Assembly: GCA_025358645.1 (NCBI GenBank)
Contig: JANYIW010000321.1
Location: 1 to 55,602, forward strand
Reading direction: 5' to 3'
Origin: Bacteroidales bacterium
GTDB taxonomy: Bacteria; Bacteroidota; Bacteroidia; Bacteroidales; VadinHA17
DNA: 55,602 nt
Shown: one piece after another, positions 32,979-41,145 of the stretch
Numbering within the stretch: position 1 is the first letter of the stretch
Layout: each line of letters starts with the position of its first letter
Translations under genes and position numbers: made by a program
Notes under the pieces: generated by a model
Databases searched by the model: none
The model's input: the letters and a program-made list of their open reading frames with translations, nothing else
Told to the model about the DNA's origin: nothing

Positions 32979-35132
32979 ATGGACATAGTGTCGATTAAAG
33001 CTCAACATAAACTTTTAAAAGGCTGGGATTATATCTGGACCCCACTGAGTAAAGGCTACACCGATAAGGTACTTTACATTAATGTGGGTACAACAGAAAT
33101 AAAGGAGAAGAATGTACCTCTTGTCATGAAAGAAAAATTCATTGGAGGAAAAGGGTATGGTCTCAGACTCCTCTGGGATGCTACGAAACCTGAAACAAAA
33201 TGGGATGATCCTGAAAATGAGATTATTATATCGTCCGGTCCGATTGGAGGGATAACTCAGTATTCAGGAACTGGTAAATCGCTGGTAGTAAGTTTGTCAC
33301 CTCAGACAAACTCAGTTATGGATAGCAATGTGGGTGGGTTTTTTGGACCGTTCCTTAAGTTTTCCGGATTTGATGCTATCGAAATCCAGGGAAAAGCGGG
33401 AAAAGATGTAATAGTTTTTATTGATGGTATAAACCATAGGGTTGAGATATTCGAAGCGCCAGCTGACGCTACTGATAGCCATCTTTTGGCAGAACAACTG
33501 ACAGAAATATTTGCCGATAATGATAATGAAAAGAAATATATCGGAGTAGTCTCTACGGGATCAGCTGCCGGACACTCATTAATCGGTATGCTAAACTTCA
33601 GTTTTTACGATTCCAAACGTAAGAAGGTCAGATTGAAACAAGCTGGAAGGGGAGGTATTGGAACAGTATTTCGCAATAAGAGAATTAAAGCGCTGGTATG
33701 TAAAATCCCGGGAATTAAAGGAAACCTCAATAATGTCGTTGATCTTGAGGCTATCATGGAACGGGGTAAAAGATTTAACAGGGAGATGCGGGAATTGGAC
33801 GCTAAACAATGCCAGATGAGAGAAATTGGAACAGCTCATCTGATGGAGGTAATGAATGATCACGACCTGTTGCCTGTAATGAATTATAAATTTGGAAGTC
33901 ATCCTGATTCTCATAAGATAGATTCGTCAGTGTGGAAAAGAAATTTTACGCAGAATATTCCTGATGGCTGCTGGATAGGGTGCAATATGTCGTGCAGCAA
34001 GGGGATTGATGATTTTGTTCTGAAGACAGGTCCTTATAAGGGGCAGAAAGTTTTAGTTGATGGTCCGGAATACGAGAATGCTGCCGGTCTTGGATCAAAC
34101 TGTGGAATATTCGACCCGGAATATATTATTGAAACAAATTTTTATTGCGATACTTATGGTATATGTACAATAACATGGAGCACTCTTACAGCTTTTATTA
34201 TGGAGTGTTACCAGAATGGTATTCTAAATAAGGAAAGAACAGGTGGGCTTGATCTTAACTTTGGTAATTCAGTCTCTGCACTTGAAATGTTACATCAGCT
34301 TGCCCGCGGAGAGGGATTCGGGAAGATTGCCGGAACAGGTGTCCGTAAGATGAAAGAGCTGTTCATTAAAAATGGCTGGGGCGATCCTGCTTTCCTGAAT
34401 GATATTGGAATGGAAAACAAGGGACTGGAATACTCTCAGTACATGCCAAAAGAATCCCTCGCGCAACAGGGTGGTTTCGCACTTACAAATAAGGGACCTC
34501 AGCATGATGAAGCATGGCTTATCTTCATGGATATGGTTAATAATCAGATACCAACATTTGAAAACAAAGCTGAAGCGCTTCATTATTTTCCGATGTTCCG
34601 TACATGGTTCGGCCTGGTAGGCTTATGCAAATTGCCATGGAATGATGTTGAACCTGAGTCCAATGCCCAGAGTAACGAACCTGCCAAAGTACCAGAGCAT
34701 GTTGATAATTATATAACTATTTATAAGGCAGTTACAGGTCGGGAGTTTGATAGGAAGCGGTTGGTGGAGGATTCCGAAAGAGTCTATAATTTTCAAAGAG
34801 TGTTCAACCTCAGACGCGGCTTCGGAACACGCATTCACGACAGGCAACCATATCGGGCCGCGGGTCCTGTTACAATTGAAGAGTACGAATCGCGGTCTGA
34901 ACGTTATGATAAACAGCTTAAAGAAAAGATTGGATTCGACCCGGCAGGAAAGACAACTGTAGAGAAAATGAAGGTCCTGCGGAAATATAGGGAGGATCAG
35001 TATGAATCTCTGATAGATGCAGTTTATAAAAGAAGAGGATGGAATAATAACGGTGTTCCGACAATTGATTTTCTGAAAAAGATCGGGATGGACTTGCCTG
35101 AGGTAATAGAAGTAGTAAAGAATTATCAGTAA
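32979..35132 (+). CDS. AOR-family tungsten aldehyde:ferredoxin oxidoreductase
   Basis: A 717-residue cytoplasmic enzyme of the AOR family, expected to bind a tungsten bis-pterin and one [4Fe-4S] cluster and oxidise aldehydes to acids with ferredoxin. Seen: an N-terminal domain with KEKFIGGKGYGLRLLWD, SSGPIGG and GRGGIGTVFRNKRIKA (pterin contacts), GPEYENAAGLGSNCGI, and cluster cysteines 331, 335 and 339 in GCWIGCNMSCSKG with the fourth at 550 in GLCKLPWND. The first spacing is CxxxC, where the Pyrococcus AOR has CxxC. The substrate is unknown. It is followed by tungstate-transport and cofactor genes. Confidence 0.9.
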   Translation: MDIVSIKAQHKLLKGWDYIWTPLSKGYTDKVLYINVGTTEIKEKNVPLVMKEKFIGGKGYGLRLLWDATKPETKWDDPENEIIISSGPIGGITQYSGTGKSLVVSLSPQTNSVMDSNVGGFFGPFLKFSGFDAIEIQGKAGKDVIVFIDGINHRVEIFEAPADATDSHLLAEQLTEIFADNDNEKKYIGVVSTGSAAGHSLIGMLNFSFYDSKRKKVRLKQAGRGGIGTVFRNKRIKALVCKIPGIKGNLNNVVDLEAIMERGKRFNREMRELDAKQCQMREIGTAHLMEVMNDHDLLPVMNYKFGSHPDSHKIDSSVWKRNFTQNIPDGCWIGCNMSCSKGIDDFVLKTGPYKGQKVLVDGPEYENAAGLGSNCGIFDPEYIIETNFYCDTYGICTITWSTLTAFIMECYQNGILNKERTGGLDLNFGNSVSALEMLHQLARGEGFGKIAGTGVRKMKELFIKNGWGDPAFLNDIGMENKGLEYSQYMPKESLAQQGGFALTNKGPQHDEAWLIFMDMVNNQIPTFENKAEALHYFPMFRTWFGLVGLCKLPWNDVEPESNAQSNEPAKVPEHVDNYITIYKAVTGREFDRKRLVEDSERVYNFQRVFNLRRGFGTRIHDRQPYRAAGPVTIEEYESRSERYDKQLKEKIGFDPAGKTTVEKMKVLRKYREDQYESLIDAVYKRRGWNNNGVPTIDFLKKIGMDLPEVIEVVKNYQ

Positions 35133-35208
35133 AACAGACAAATAAAATCGATAAGTTGTTCTTTCAGAGACAATAAATACAATCCTGCACATTGCTGAAA
35201 AAAAGATT

Positions 35209-35216
35209 TAAATTTG
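35209..35216 (+). promoter_or_regulatory. Candidate promoter box before wtpA
   Basis: TAAATTTG fits TAnnTTTG and is 65 bases before the wtpA ATG, in a 149-base gap after the AOR gene. The TAACGTCTCTAC element at 35241-35252 is between this box and the gene. It suggests that the transporter-cofactor operon can be transcribed separately from the enzyme. Confidence 0.4.
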
Positions 35217-35281
35217 CGGGTGTTTAAGAGAACCCCGGTTTAACGTCTCTACTTACTCCATATAAAGGAATTTTCAGATCA

Positions 35282-36277
35282 ATGATTATAAAATTAATAA
35301 TCGAACTGACAAAAATAAGAGTCATCCTTTCACTCTCTTTAGCAATATTATTGTTCCCGATTATCGCTGAAAGCCAATCCAGGGTAGTTCAAAAAGAGTT
35401 AATTATTTTCCATGCAGGTTCCCTTTCTATACCTATGAAACAGATAGCTCAGGAATATGAGAAAAGAAATCCAGGCATAAAAATATTTCTTGAATCAGCA
35501 GGAAGTCTGGTTTGTGCCAGAAAGGTAACAGAGCTTAAAAAGCCGTGTGATATTATAGCGTCCTCAGATTATTTTGTTATAAATAAACTTCTTATTCCGG
35601 ATTATGCAAGTTGGAGTATCAGGTTTGCCACCAATGAAATTGTTATTGCCTATCAGGAAAAATCAAAATATTCAAAAGAAACTAGTACTGATAATTGGAT
35701 GGATATCCTTCAGAAGAAGGATGTAATCTATTCCAGATCAGACCCTGATTCTGATCCCTGTGGTTACCGGACTGTATTTACATTTATGCTGGCCGAAAAG
35801 TATTACAACAGACCAGGATTAGCTGAAAAGTTATTATCGAAAAACAAAGAATATATACGACCAAAAGAAGTTGACCTGGTGGCGCTTCTTGAATCAGATG
35901 CTATTGATTATATGCTTCAGTATAAATCAGTTGCAATTCAACATGGACTTAAATATATTGAACTGCCAAAAGAAATAAACCTTGCTGATCCTTCAAAAAA
36001 TGAGACCTATTCATCTGTCAGCACAGATATTGCCGGCAGTAAGCCAGGAATTAAAATGAAAGTCAGAGGAGAGTATATTAATTACAGTATTACAGTTCTT
36101 GATCAGGCTCCTCAGAAAGAAGAAGCTGTCAATTTCCTGGAATTCTTCCTGGGTCCGTACGGTACGGAAATCTTCAAAAAAAATGGACAGGAACCTATAA
36201 TTCCCTTTAGCACTGAACAATCAGATAAACTGCCTTTAAAACTGTTGAAATATTTGAATAAGACTCAAAAGAACTGA
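35282..36277 (+). CDS. wtpA: Tungstate ABC transporter, substrate-binding protein
   Basis: A 331-residue periplasmic protein with a signal peptide (about 1-30, ILLFPIIAESQS). It has the WtpA signature set: LIIFHAGSLSIPMKQIAQEYEKRNPG, ESAGSLVCARKVTELKKPCDIIASSDYFVINKLLIPDYASW, FATNEIVIAYQEKSKY, and YSRSDPDSDPCGYRTVFTFMLAEKYY. The family binds tungstate and molybdate with very high affinity for tungstate. With the AOR gene immediately upstream, tungstate is the likely ligand. It ends 7 bases before the permease gene. Confidence 0.93.
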   Translation: MIIKLIIELTKIRVILSLSLAILLFPIIAESQSRVVQKELIIFHAGSLSIPMKQIAQEYEKRNPGIKIFLESAGSLVCARKVTELKKPCDIIASSDYFVINKLLIPDYASWSIRFATNEIVIAYQEKSKYSKETSTDNWMDILQKKDVIYSRSDPDSDPCGYRTVFTFMLAEKYYNRPGLAEKLLSKNKEYIRPKEVDLVALLESDAIDYMLQYKSVAIQHGLKYIELPKEINLADPSKNETYSSVSTDIAGSKPGIKMKVRGEYINYSITVLDQAPQKEEAVNFLEFFLGPYGTEIFKKNGQEPIIPFSTEQSDKLPLKLLKYLNKTQKN

Positions 36278-36284
36278 ATTCATC

Positions 36285-37094
36285 ATGAGACGGAACAGCA
36301 TATTCACATGGATTGTGATGATTCTTTCATCATTGGTGCTGTTATTTATTATTGCGCCTCTTGCCGGCATGTTTATCCATACAGGAGCAACTCAGTTTAT
36401 TGAAACAGTCAAAGACAAAGAGGTTCACCAGAGTGTTTGGTTAACACTTTGGGTATCATTCACAGCAACTTTTATTTTCTCAGTTGGAGCTATCCCATTC
36501 GCGTGGTTGCTTGCGCGGAAAAAGTTTCCGGCTAAGAATTTTGTTCAGGGAATAATTGACCTTCCAATAGTACTTCCTCATACTGCTGCAGGTATTGCTC
36601 TTCTGGGATTTATCTCCCGGGATGGATTTTTAGGAAAATTAGCTTCTTTTGCAGGCTTCGATCTGGTTAATCATCCTTCGGGAATAGCTCTCGCGATGGC
36701 TTTTGTAAGTTTACCATTCCTGATAAATGCTGCCCGCGACGGTTTTGCCGCTGTTCCTGAAAGACTTGAAAAGGCTGCACTTAATCTAGGGGCAGGCTAT
36801 ACAAAAGTTTTTTTTACAATTTCTCTGCCACTGGCATGGCGCAGTATTACTACCGGGTTTGTAATGATGTTTGCCAGGGGAATGAGTGAATTTGGCGCTG
36901 TAGTTATTATTGCTTATCATCCCATGATTGCACCCGTTCTCATCTATGAAAGGTTTAGTTCTTATGGGCTTAATTATGCCCGGCCGGCATCAGTATTTTT
37001 TATCCTGGTAGCTCTCCTGTTCCTGATTGCATTGAGGCTTCTTTCTTTTAAAAGAAAAGTGAAATATATAAACAACGATGCTGAGACTTATTAA
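36285..37094 (+). CDS. wtpB: Tungstate/molybdate ABC transporter permease
   Basis: A 269-residue inner-membrane permease of the BPD type with about six transmembrane helices: LSSLVLLFIIAPLAGMF, WLTLWVSFTATFIFSVGAI, LPIVLPHTAAGIALLGF and others. The EAA cytoplasmic loop, which docks the ATPase, is RLEKAALNLGAGYTKVFFTISLPLAWRS. It closely resembles ModB/WtpB. Its last 17 bases overlap wtpC, so translation of the two is coupled. Confidence 0.92.
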   Translation: MRRNSIFTWIVMILSSLVLLFIIAPLAGMFIHTGATQFIETVKDKEVHQSVWLTLWVSFTATFIFSVGAIPFAWLLARKKFPAKNFVQGIIDLPIVLPHTAAGIALLGFISRDGFLGKLASFAGFDLVNHPSGIALAMAFVSLPFLINAARDGFAAVPERLEKAALNLGAGYTKVFFTISLPLAWRSITTGFVMMFARGMSEFGAVVIIAYHPMIAPVLIYERFSSYGLNYARPASVFFILVALLFLIALRLLSFKRKVKYINNDAETY

Positions 37095-38133
37095 TATTAA
37101 CCGTCGTCTTGGCGATTTTGTCCTTTCTGATATAAACCTGGAAGTATCCGATGGTCAGTACTATGTCCTATTGGGTAGATCAGGGTCAGGAAAGACACAA
37201 CTTCTGGAGCTGATTGCCGGATTGGAACATCCTGATACTGGTAAGATATTTCTTGATGACATCGAGATTACAAGGCAGCGGATACAGGACAGAAAAGTTG
37301 GAATTGTCTTTCAGGATTTTGCTGTTTTCCCGCACATGACTGTCTTTGGAAATATTGCCTACCCGCTCAGAGCCAGAAAAGAAAATAAGAAAAGTATTGC
37401 AGATAAGGTGGAAAAAGCAGCAACTGCTATGAATATCCGGCATATTCTCGAACGAAGTACAGAGAAACTTTCAGGTGGTGAATTACAAAGAGTAGCTCTC
37501 GCACGGACACTTATTACTTCTCCCAGATTACTCCTGCTCGACGAACCTCTTTCTTCGCTAGATACATCGCTGAAAGACGACCTGAAAAGATTGTTAAGAA
37601 ATCTTAATAAAGAGGGGCAGACAATTATTCATGTAACTCACGACTATGGAGATGCAATAAGCCTTGCAAAAAGAGTGGGAGTTATTCATAACGGGAAGAT
37701 TATCCAGGAGGGTTCTGTGAATGAGGTATTTAATAATCCGTCAAACCGTTTTGTTGCACGTTATGCAGGAATCAGGAATTTCTTCAAGGTTGATATTTCC
37801 CGTGAAGATGGATTATTCGTTGGCGTTACAGAGCACAAAGTAATATTTAAACTGAATGGTATAACCCCAACAAGAAACAATCTCCTTCTTATAAAAAGTG
37901 ACTCGATTATCATATCAAACGAAATGCCCGCTGATATAGAACTTAACGCCTTCAAAGGAAAAGTAACTGAAATCACACCTTCAGAATTTGGTATGGAAGT
38001 AATAATAGATGCCGGTGATTTGTTCTATACTAATATACTTACTTCAGAAATGGGGAAACTCAGACTTATTGAAGGAAAAGAAGTTTGGGTGAGCTTTCCT
38101 TCAAAAGCTATAGTAGTTATTAATGGAAACTAA
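37078..38133 (+). CDS. wtpC: Tungstate/molybdate ABC transporter ATP-binding protein
   Basis: A 351-residue ATPase. The Walker A is GRSGSGKT (residues 33-40), the Q-loop FQDFAVFPHMTVFGNI, the signature LSGGELQRVALARTL (131 on) and the Walker B LLLLDEPLSSLD (151 on), followed by the switch histidine in VTHDYGDA. The last 70 residues form a TOBE-like domain (LNAFKGKVTEITPSEFGMEVII), as in ModC, which may sense oxyanions. It overlaps wtpB and is followed by a 90-base gap to moeA. Confidence 0.93.
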   Translation: MLRLININRRLGDFVLSDINLEVSDGQYYVLLGRSGSGKTQLLELIAGLEHPDTGKIFLDDIEITRQRIQDRKVGIVFQDFAVFPHMTVFGNIAYPLRARKENKKSIADKVEKAATAMNIRHILERSTEKLSGGELQRVALARTLITSPRLLLLDEPLSSLDTSLKDDLKRLLRNLNKEGQTIIHVTHDYGDAISLAKRVGVIHNGKIIQEGSVNEVFNNPSNRFVARYAGIRNFFKVDISREDGLFVGVTEHKVIFKLNGITPTRNNLLLIKSDSIIISNEMPADIELNAFKGKVTEITPSEFGMEVIIDAGDLFYTNILTSEMGKLRLIEGKEVWVSFPSKAIVVINGN

Positions 38134-38223
38134 AAAAATGATCAGACTAAAATATTTGAAATATAATTCTATGACCCCCTTTCCTGTTTCCACCTTGGGG
38201 GGAAGTAAATAATATTATGAGGC

Positions 38224-39399
38224 ATGATAACTTTTGAAGAAGCTTTCGAAATTGTGATGGAATCGGTTTTTGAGACTGTAGCAGAGACAATTCCATTTAA
38301 TGATTCCTATCAACGGATTCTTGATGAAGATATAACCACCGATATCGATATGCCTCCATTTAACAGGTCAGCAGTAGATGGTTATGCCTGTAATAAGCTG
38401 GAAATGAACAATGAATTGGTGGTTATAGAGGTCATTGCCGCGGGTAAAGAACCCAAACATAAGATAGGGAAGAATCAATGCTCAAAAATAATGACCGGCG
38501 CAATTGTTCCGGAAGGTTGTGACATAGTTTTTATGATAGAGGAATCAGAAAATCTGCCGAACGGTAAAATCATATTTACCGGAACCAACCCGAAGATAAA
38601 TATATCTTTTAAAGGCGAAGATGTCATTAAAGGTGATATCGTCCTAAAGAAACCTAAATACATTCAACCCCAGGATATTGCTTTAATGGCTTCTGTAGGA
38701 CATACAGAAGTTCGTGTGAAAAAGAAGCCAATTGTAGGGATAATCAGTACAGGGGATGAGCTGATTAACCCTTCCGGTTTCCCTGGTATTTCGCAGATAC
38801 GTAACAGCAATGCTTATCAATTAGGCGCTCAGGTTGTCAGGGCAGGAGCAGCAGCAATAGATTATGGCATTGCACCGGACAATGCAACTATCACTTATGC
38901 AATGATAGAAAAAGCTATTAGTAAGAGTGATATAGTTATAATTACCGGTGGTGTTTCAATGGGTGATTTTGATTTTGTACCATCCATTCTGGAACGTGCA
39001 GGAGTGAAAATTTTATTTGACAAGGTGAATGTTAAACCGGGTAAACCAACAACCTTCGGAGTACATTCCAAAGCCATTGTATTGGGGTTGCCAGGTAATC
39101 CTGTTTCTTCATTTATTCAATTTGAAGTTCTCGTAAGACCTATGATAAACAGGATGATGGGCTATGAGTGGATAGCCATTGAAAATATGTTGCCTATGGC
39201 AGTAGCCTATAATAGAAAATCATCAGTCAGACTGGAATTCATTCCGGTTATTATTAATAAGAATATGGAGGTATTACCTGTCGATTTTCATGGATCGGCT
39301 CATCTTGCAGCGCTTTCTTATGCCGACGGGATAATAACATTGAAACCGGGAAGAGGATCATTGGTAAAAGGAGAAATTGTAAATGTTCGACAGATTTGA
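38224..39399 (+). CDS. moeA: Molybdopterin molybdenumtransferase
   Basis: A 391-residue protein that inserts the metal (here probably tungsten) into adenylylated molybdopterin. Seen: MPPFNRSAVDGYA (N-terminal motif), AGKEP...CSKIMTGAIVPEGCDIVFMIEES, GIISTGDELI, IVIITGGVSMGDFDFVPSILERAGVKILFDKVNVKPGKPT, and LGLPGNPVSSFIQFEVLVRP, the MoeA family set. The last 17 bases overlap moaA. In prokaryotes with two metals a MoeA paralogue is often dedicated to tungsten, which fits this location. Confidence 0.94.
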   Translation: MITFEEAFEIVMESVFETVAETIPFNDSYQRILDEDITTDIDMPPFNRSAVDGYACNKLEMNNELVVIEVIAAGKEPKHKIGKNQCSKIMTGAIVPEGCDIVFMIEESENLPNGKIIFTGTNPKINISFKGEDVIKGDIVLKKPKYIQPQDIALMASVGHTEVRVKKKPIVGIISTGDELINPSGFPGISQIRNSNAYQLGAQVVRAGAAAIDYGIAPDNATITYAMIEKAISKSDIVIITGGVSMGDFDFVPSILERAGVKILFDKVNVKPGKPTTFGVHSKAIVLGLPGNPVSSFIQFEVLVRPMINRMMGYEWIAIENMLPMAVAYNRKSSVRLEFIPVIINKNMEVLPVDFHGSAHLAALSYADGIITLKPGRGSLVKGEIVNVRQI

Positions 39400-40183
39400 C
39401 AGAAAACTGAATTATTTGCGCATATCTGTCACTGACAGATGTAATTTGCGATGCACTTATTGTATGCCGGAGGAGGGAATTAAACTTTTCCATCATGAAG
39501 AGATCCTTACTTTCGATGAGATTACCGGTTTTACTACGGTGGCAGTGGCAAACGGAGTGACAAAAATAAGGATTACAGGAGGGGAACCTCTTGTCAGAAG
39601 GGGAGTTACGGCACTGATTAGAATGATCTCAGACATTAAAGGCATCGAAGATCTCTCAATGACAACAAATGGCACACTGCTGAAACAGTATGCTCAGGAA
39701 CTCAGGGCAGCAGGTCTTCACAGAGTTAACGTAAGCCTTGACACAATCGATCCTGAAAAATTCAAAGCTATTACACGTAACGGAGATATTAATGATGTAT
39801 TTGAAGGTATTAATGCTGCGAAAGAAGCCGGTCTTTTTCCCGTAAAAATAAATTGTGTCGTCAAAGACTCAAAAGAAGAGGAGGAAGCAAAGGCTGTTGC
39901 CAGGTTTTGCATAGATAATAATTTGGAGATAAGATATATACGTCAAATGGACCTGATCAGGGGACATTTTTCAATAGTCGATGGCGGTACTGGCGGTGAC
40001 TGCTCATCGTGCAACAGGTTGCGGCTTACATCAAACGGGAAACTTAAGCCCTGTCTTTTCAGCAATATTGAATTTGATATAAGAGAACTTGGCTTTGAAA
40101 AGGCAATTAATCTGGCTGCAGAATTAAAACCCGAATGCGGTTCGAAAAACGAAACCGGAACATTTTATAATATAGGAGGTTAA
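39383..40183 (+). CDS. moaA: GTP 3',8-cyclase, unusually short
   Basis: The radical-SAM enzyme that starts molybdopterin synthesis from GTP. The first cluster is CNLRCTYC (Cys 20, 24, 27) and the second is CSSC...KPC (Cys 207, 210, 224) within SSCNRLRLTSNGKLKPCLF, with the GTP-contacting arginines. The C-terminal GG is present. The protein has only 266 residues against about 325-340 usual; about 50 residues are missing between IEIRYIRQMDL and the second cluster, the region that forms the linking segment of the barrel. The reading frame is clean and cysteines remain, so it is likely active rather than a pseudogene. Confidence 0.9.
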   Translation: MFDRFDRKLNYLRISVTDRCNLRCTYCMPEEGIKLFHHEEILTFDEITGFTTVAVANGVTKIRITGGEPLVRRGVTALIRMISDIKGIEDLSMTTNGTLLKQYAQELRAAGLHRVNVSLDTIDPEKFKAITRNGDINDVFEGINAAKEAGLFPVKINCVVKDSKEEEEAKAVARFCIDNNLEIRYIRQMDLIRGHFSIVDGGTGGDCSSCNRLRLTSNGKLKPCLFSNIEFDIRELGFEKAINLAAELKPECGSKNETGTFYNIGG

Positions 40184-40189
40184 TAAATT

Positions 40190-40636
40190 ATGGACAAACT
40201 CACACATACTGACAATAAGGGGAAAGCGGTTATGGTTGATGTTGGTGACAAAGAGAATCAACTCAGAATCGCAAAAGCGAGCGGGCATATTACTCTTGCA
40301 CCTGAGACTATCAGACTTATTGAGCATAATCTGCTTAAAAAAGGTGATGTACTTACTGTTTGCCAGCTTGCCGGGATCTCTGCAGCAAAAAGAACATCTG
40401 ATCTTATCCCGTTATGTCATAATATTGTTCTTGATAATGTTAAGGTAGATACGGTTATAGATGCGAGGGGTGTTAACATTGTAAGTGAGGTGAGATGTAC
40501 CGGTAAAACAGGTGTGGAAATGGAAGCGTTAACAGCCGTCAGTGTTGCTTTGCTTACAGTTTATGATATGTGTAAGGCAGTGGATAAAAAAATGATTATT
40601 GATAATATCAACCTGATAGAAAAAATCAAAAAATGA
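40190..40636 (+). CDS. moaC: Cyclic pyranopterin monophosphate synthase
   Basis: A 148-residue partner of MoaA that rearranges its product into cyclic pyranopterin monophosphate. Typical motifs: LTHTDNKGKAVMVDVGDKE, AGISAAKRTSDLIPLCHNI, EVRCTGKTGVEMEALTAVSVALLTVYDMCKAVDK. It starts 6 bases after moaA and overlaps the next gene by 4 bases (the ATGA type), which shows an operon. Confidence 0.96.
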   Translation: MDKLTHTDNKGKAVMVDVGDKENQLRIAKASGHITLAPETIRLIEHNLLKKGDVLTVCQLAGISAAKRTSDLIPLCHNIVLDNVKVDTVIDARGVNIVSEVRCTGKTGVEMEALTAVSVALLTVYDMCKAVDKKMIIDNINLIEKIKK

Positions 40637-41145
40637 ATCTTCCTGAAAAATTTGAAATACTGATAATTACACTCAGCGACAGGGCTCACAGAGGCGAGTA
40701 TGAGGATCTCAGCGGACCAAAGATCAAAGAAAAGATTACAGAGTTTTTTTCGTCTGGCAGCTGGTTATGTAATATCAAATTAACCCTCATCCCTGATGAC
40801 TCTGCTACTTTAAAGGATCTGCTGAAAAGTGCCGGAAAAAATTACAATATTATTATAACTACAGGCGGAACTGGTATTGGTCCCAGGGATATTACAGTAG
40901 AGACAGTTACGCCTCTTCTCACTAAAGAAATCCCCGGGATAATGGAATTTATCAGGATCAAATATGGGACTGAAAAACCTGCTGCACTCTTAAGCAGAGG
41001 CGTTGCAGGAATCATAGGTAAATCGTTGATTTATACCCTGCCTGGTTCTGTAAGAGCCGTTGAAGAGTATATGAGCGAAATAATGAAGACTCTTAAGCAT
41101 ACTATTTATATGCAATATGGAATTGACAAACATACAGATATCTAA
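40633..41145 (+). CDS. mogA: Molybdopterin adenylyltransferase (MogA/MoaB family)
   Basis: A 170-residue enzyme that adenylylates molybdopterin before metal insertion by MoeA. It shows LIITLSDRAHRGEYEDLSGPKI, the nucleotide-binding TTGGTGIGPRDITVETVTPLL and the SRGVAGIIGKSLIYTLPGSVRAVEEYM segment. Names MogA and MoaB are used for this fold; function is inferred from the neighbours. It overlaps moaC by 4 bases and ends in a 4-base tail-to-tail overlap with the DUF5103 gene. Confidence 0.92.
   Translation: MNLPEKFEILIITLSDRAHRGEYEDLSGPKIKEKITEFFSSGSWLCNIKLTLIPDDSATLKDLLKSAGKNYNIIITTGGTGIGPRDITVETVTPLLTKEIPGIMEFIRIKYGTEKPAALLSRGVAGIIGKSLIYTLPGSVRAVEEYMSEIMKTLKHTIYMQYGIDKHTDI

Noticed and set aside
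34623..35192. 189-codon open frame on the minus strand within the AOR gene
   Set aside because: It is antisense to a strongly conserved coding region, has no recognisable motif, and arises from the codon bias of the AOR frame.
38134..38223. Possible molybdenum-cofactor riboswitch before moeA
   Set aside because: The 90-base leader has a CCCCC...GGGGGG pairing, but I could not match the known Moco aptamer core; the span is also too short for it.
39383..40183. moaA as a pseudogene
   Set aside because: It is short, but both Fe-S motifs, the arginines and the terminal GG are intact, and it is in a coupled operon.
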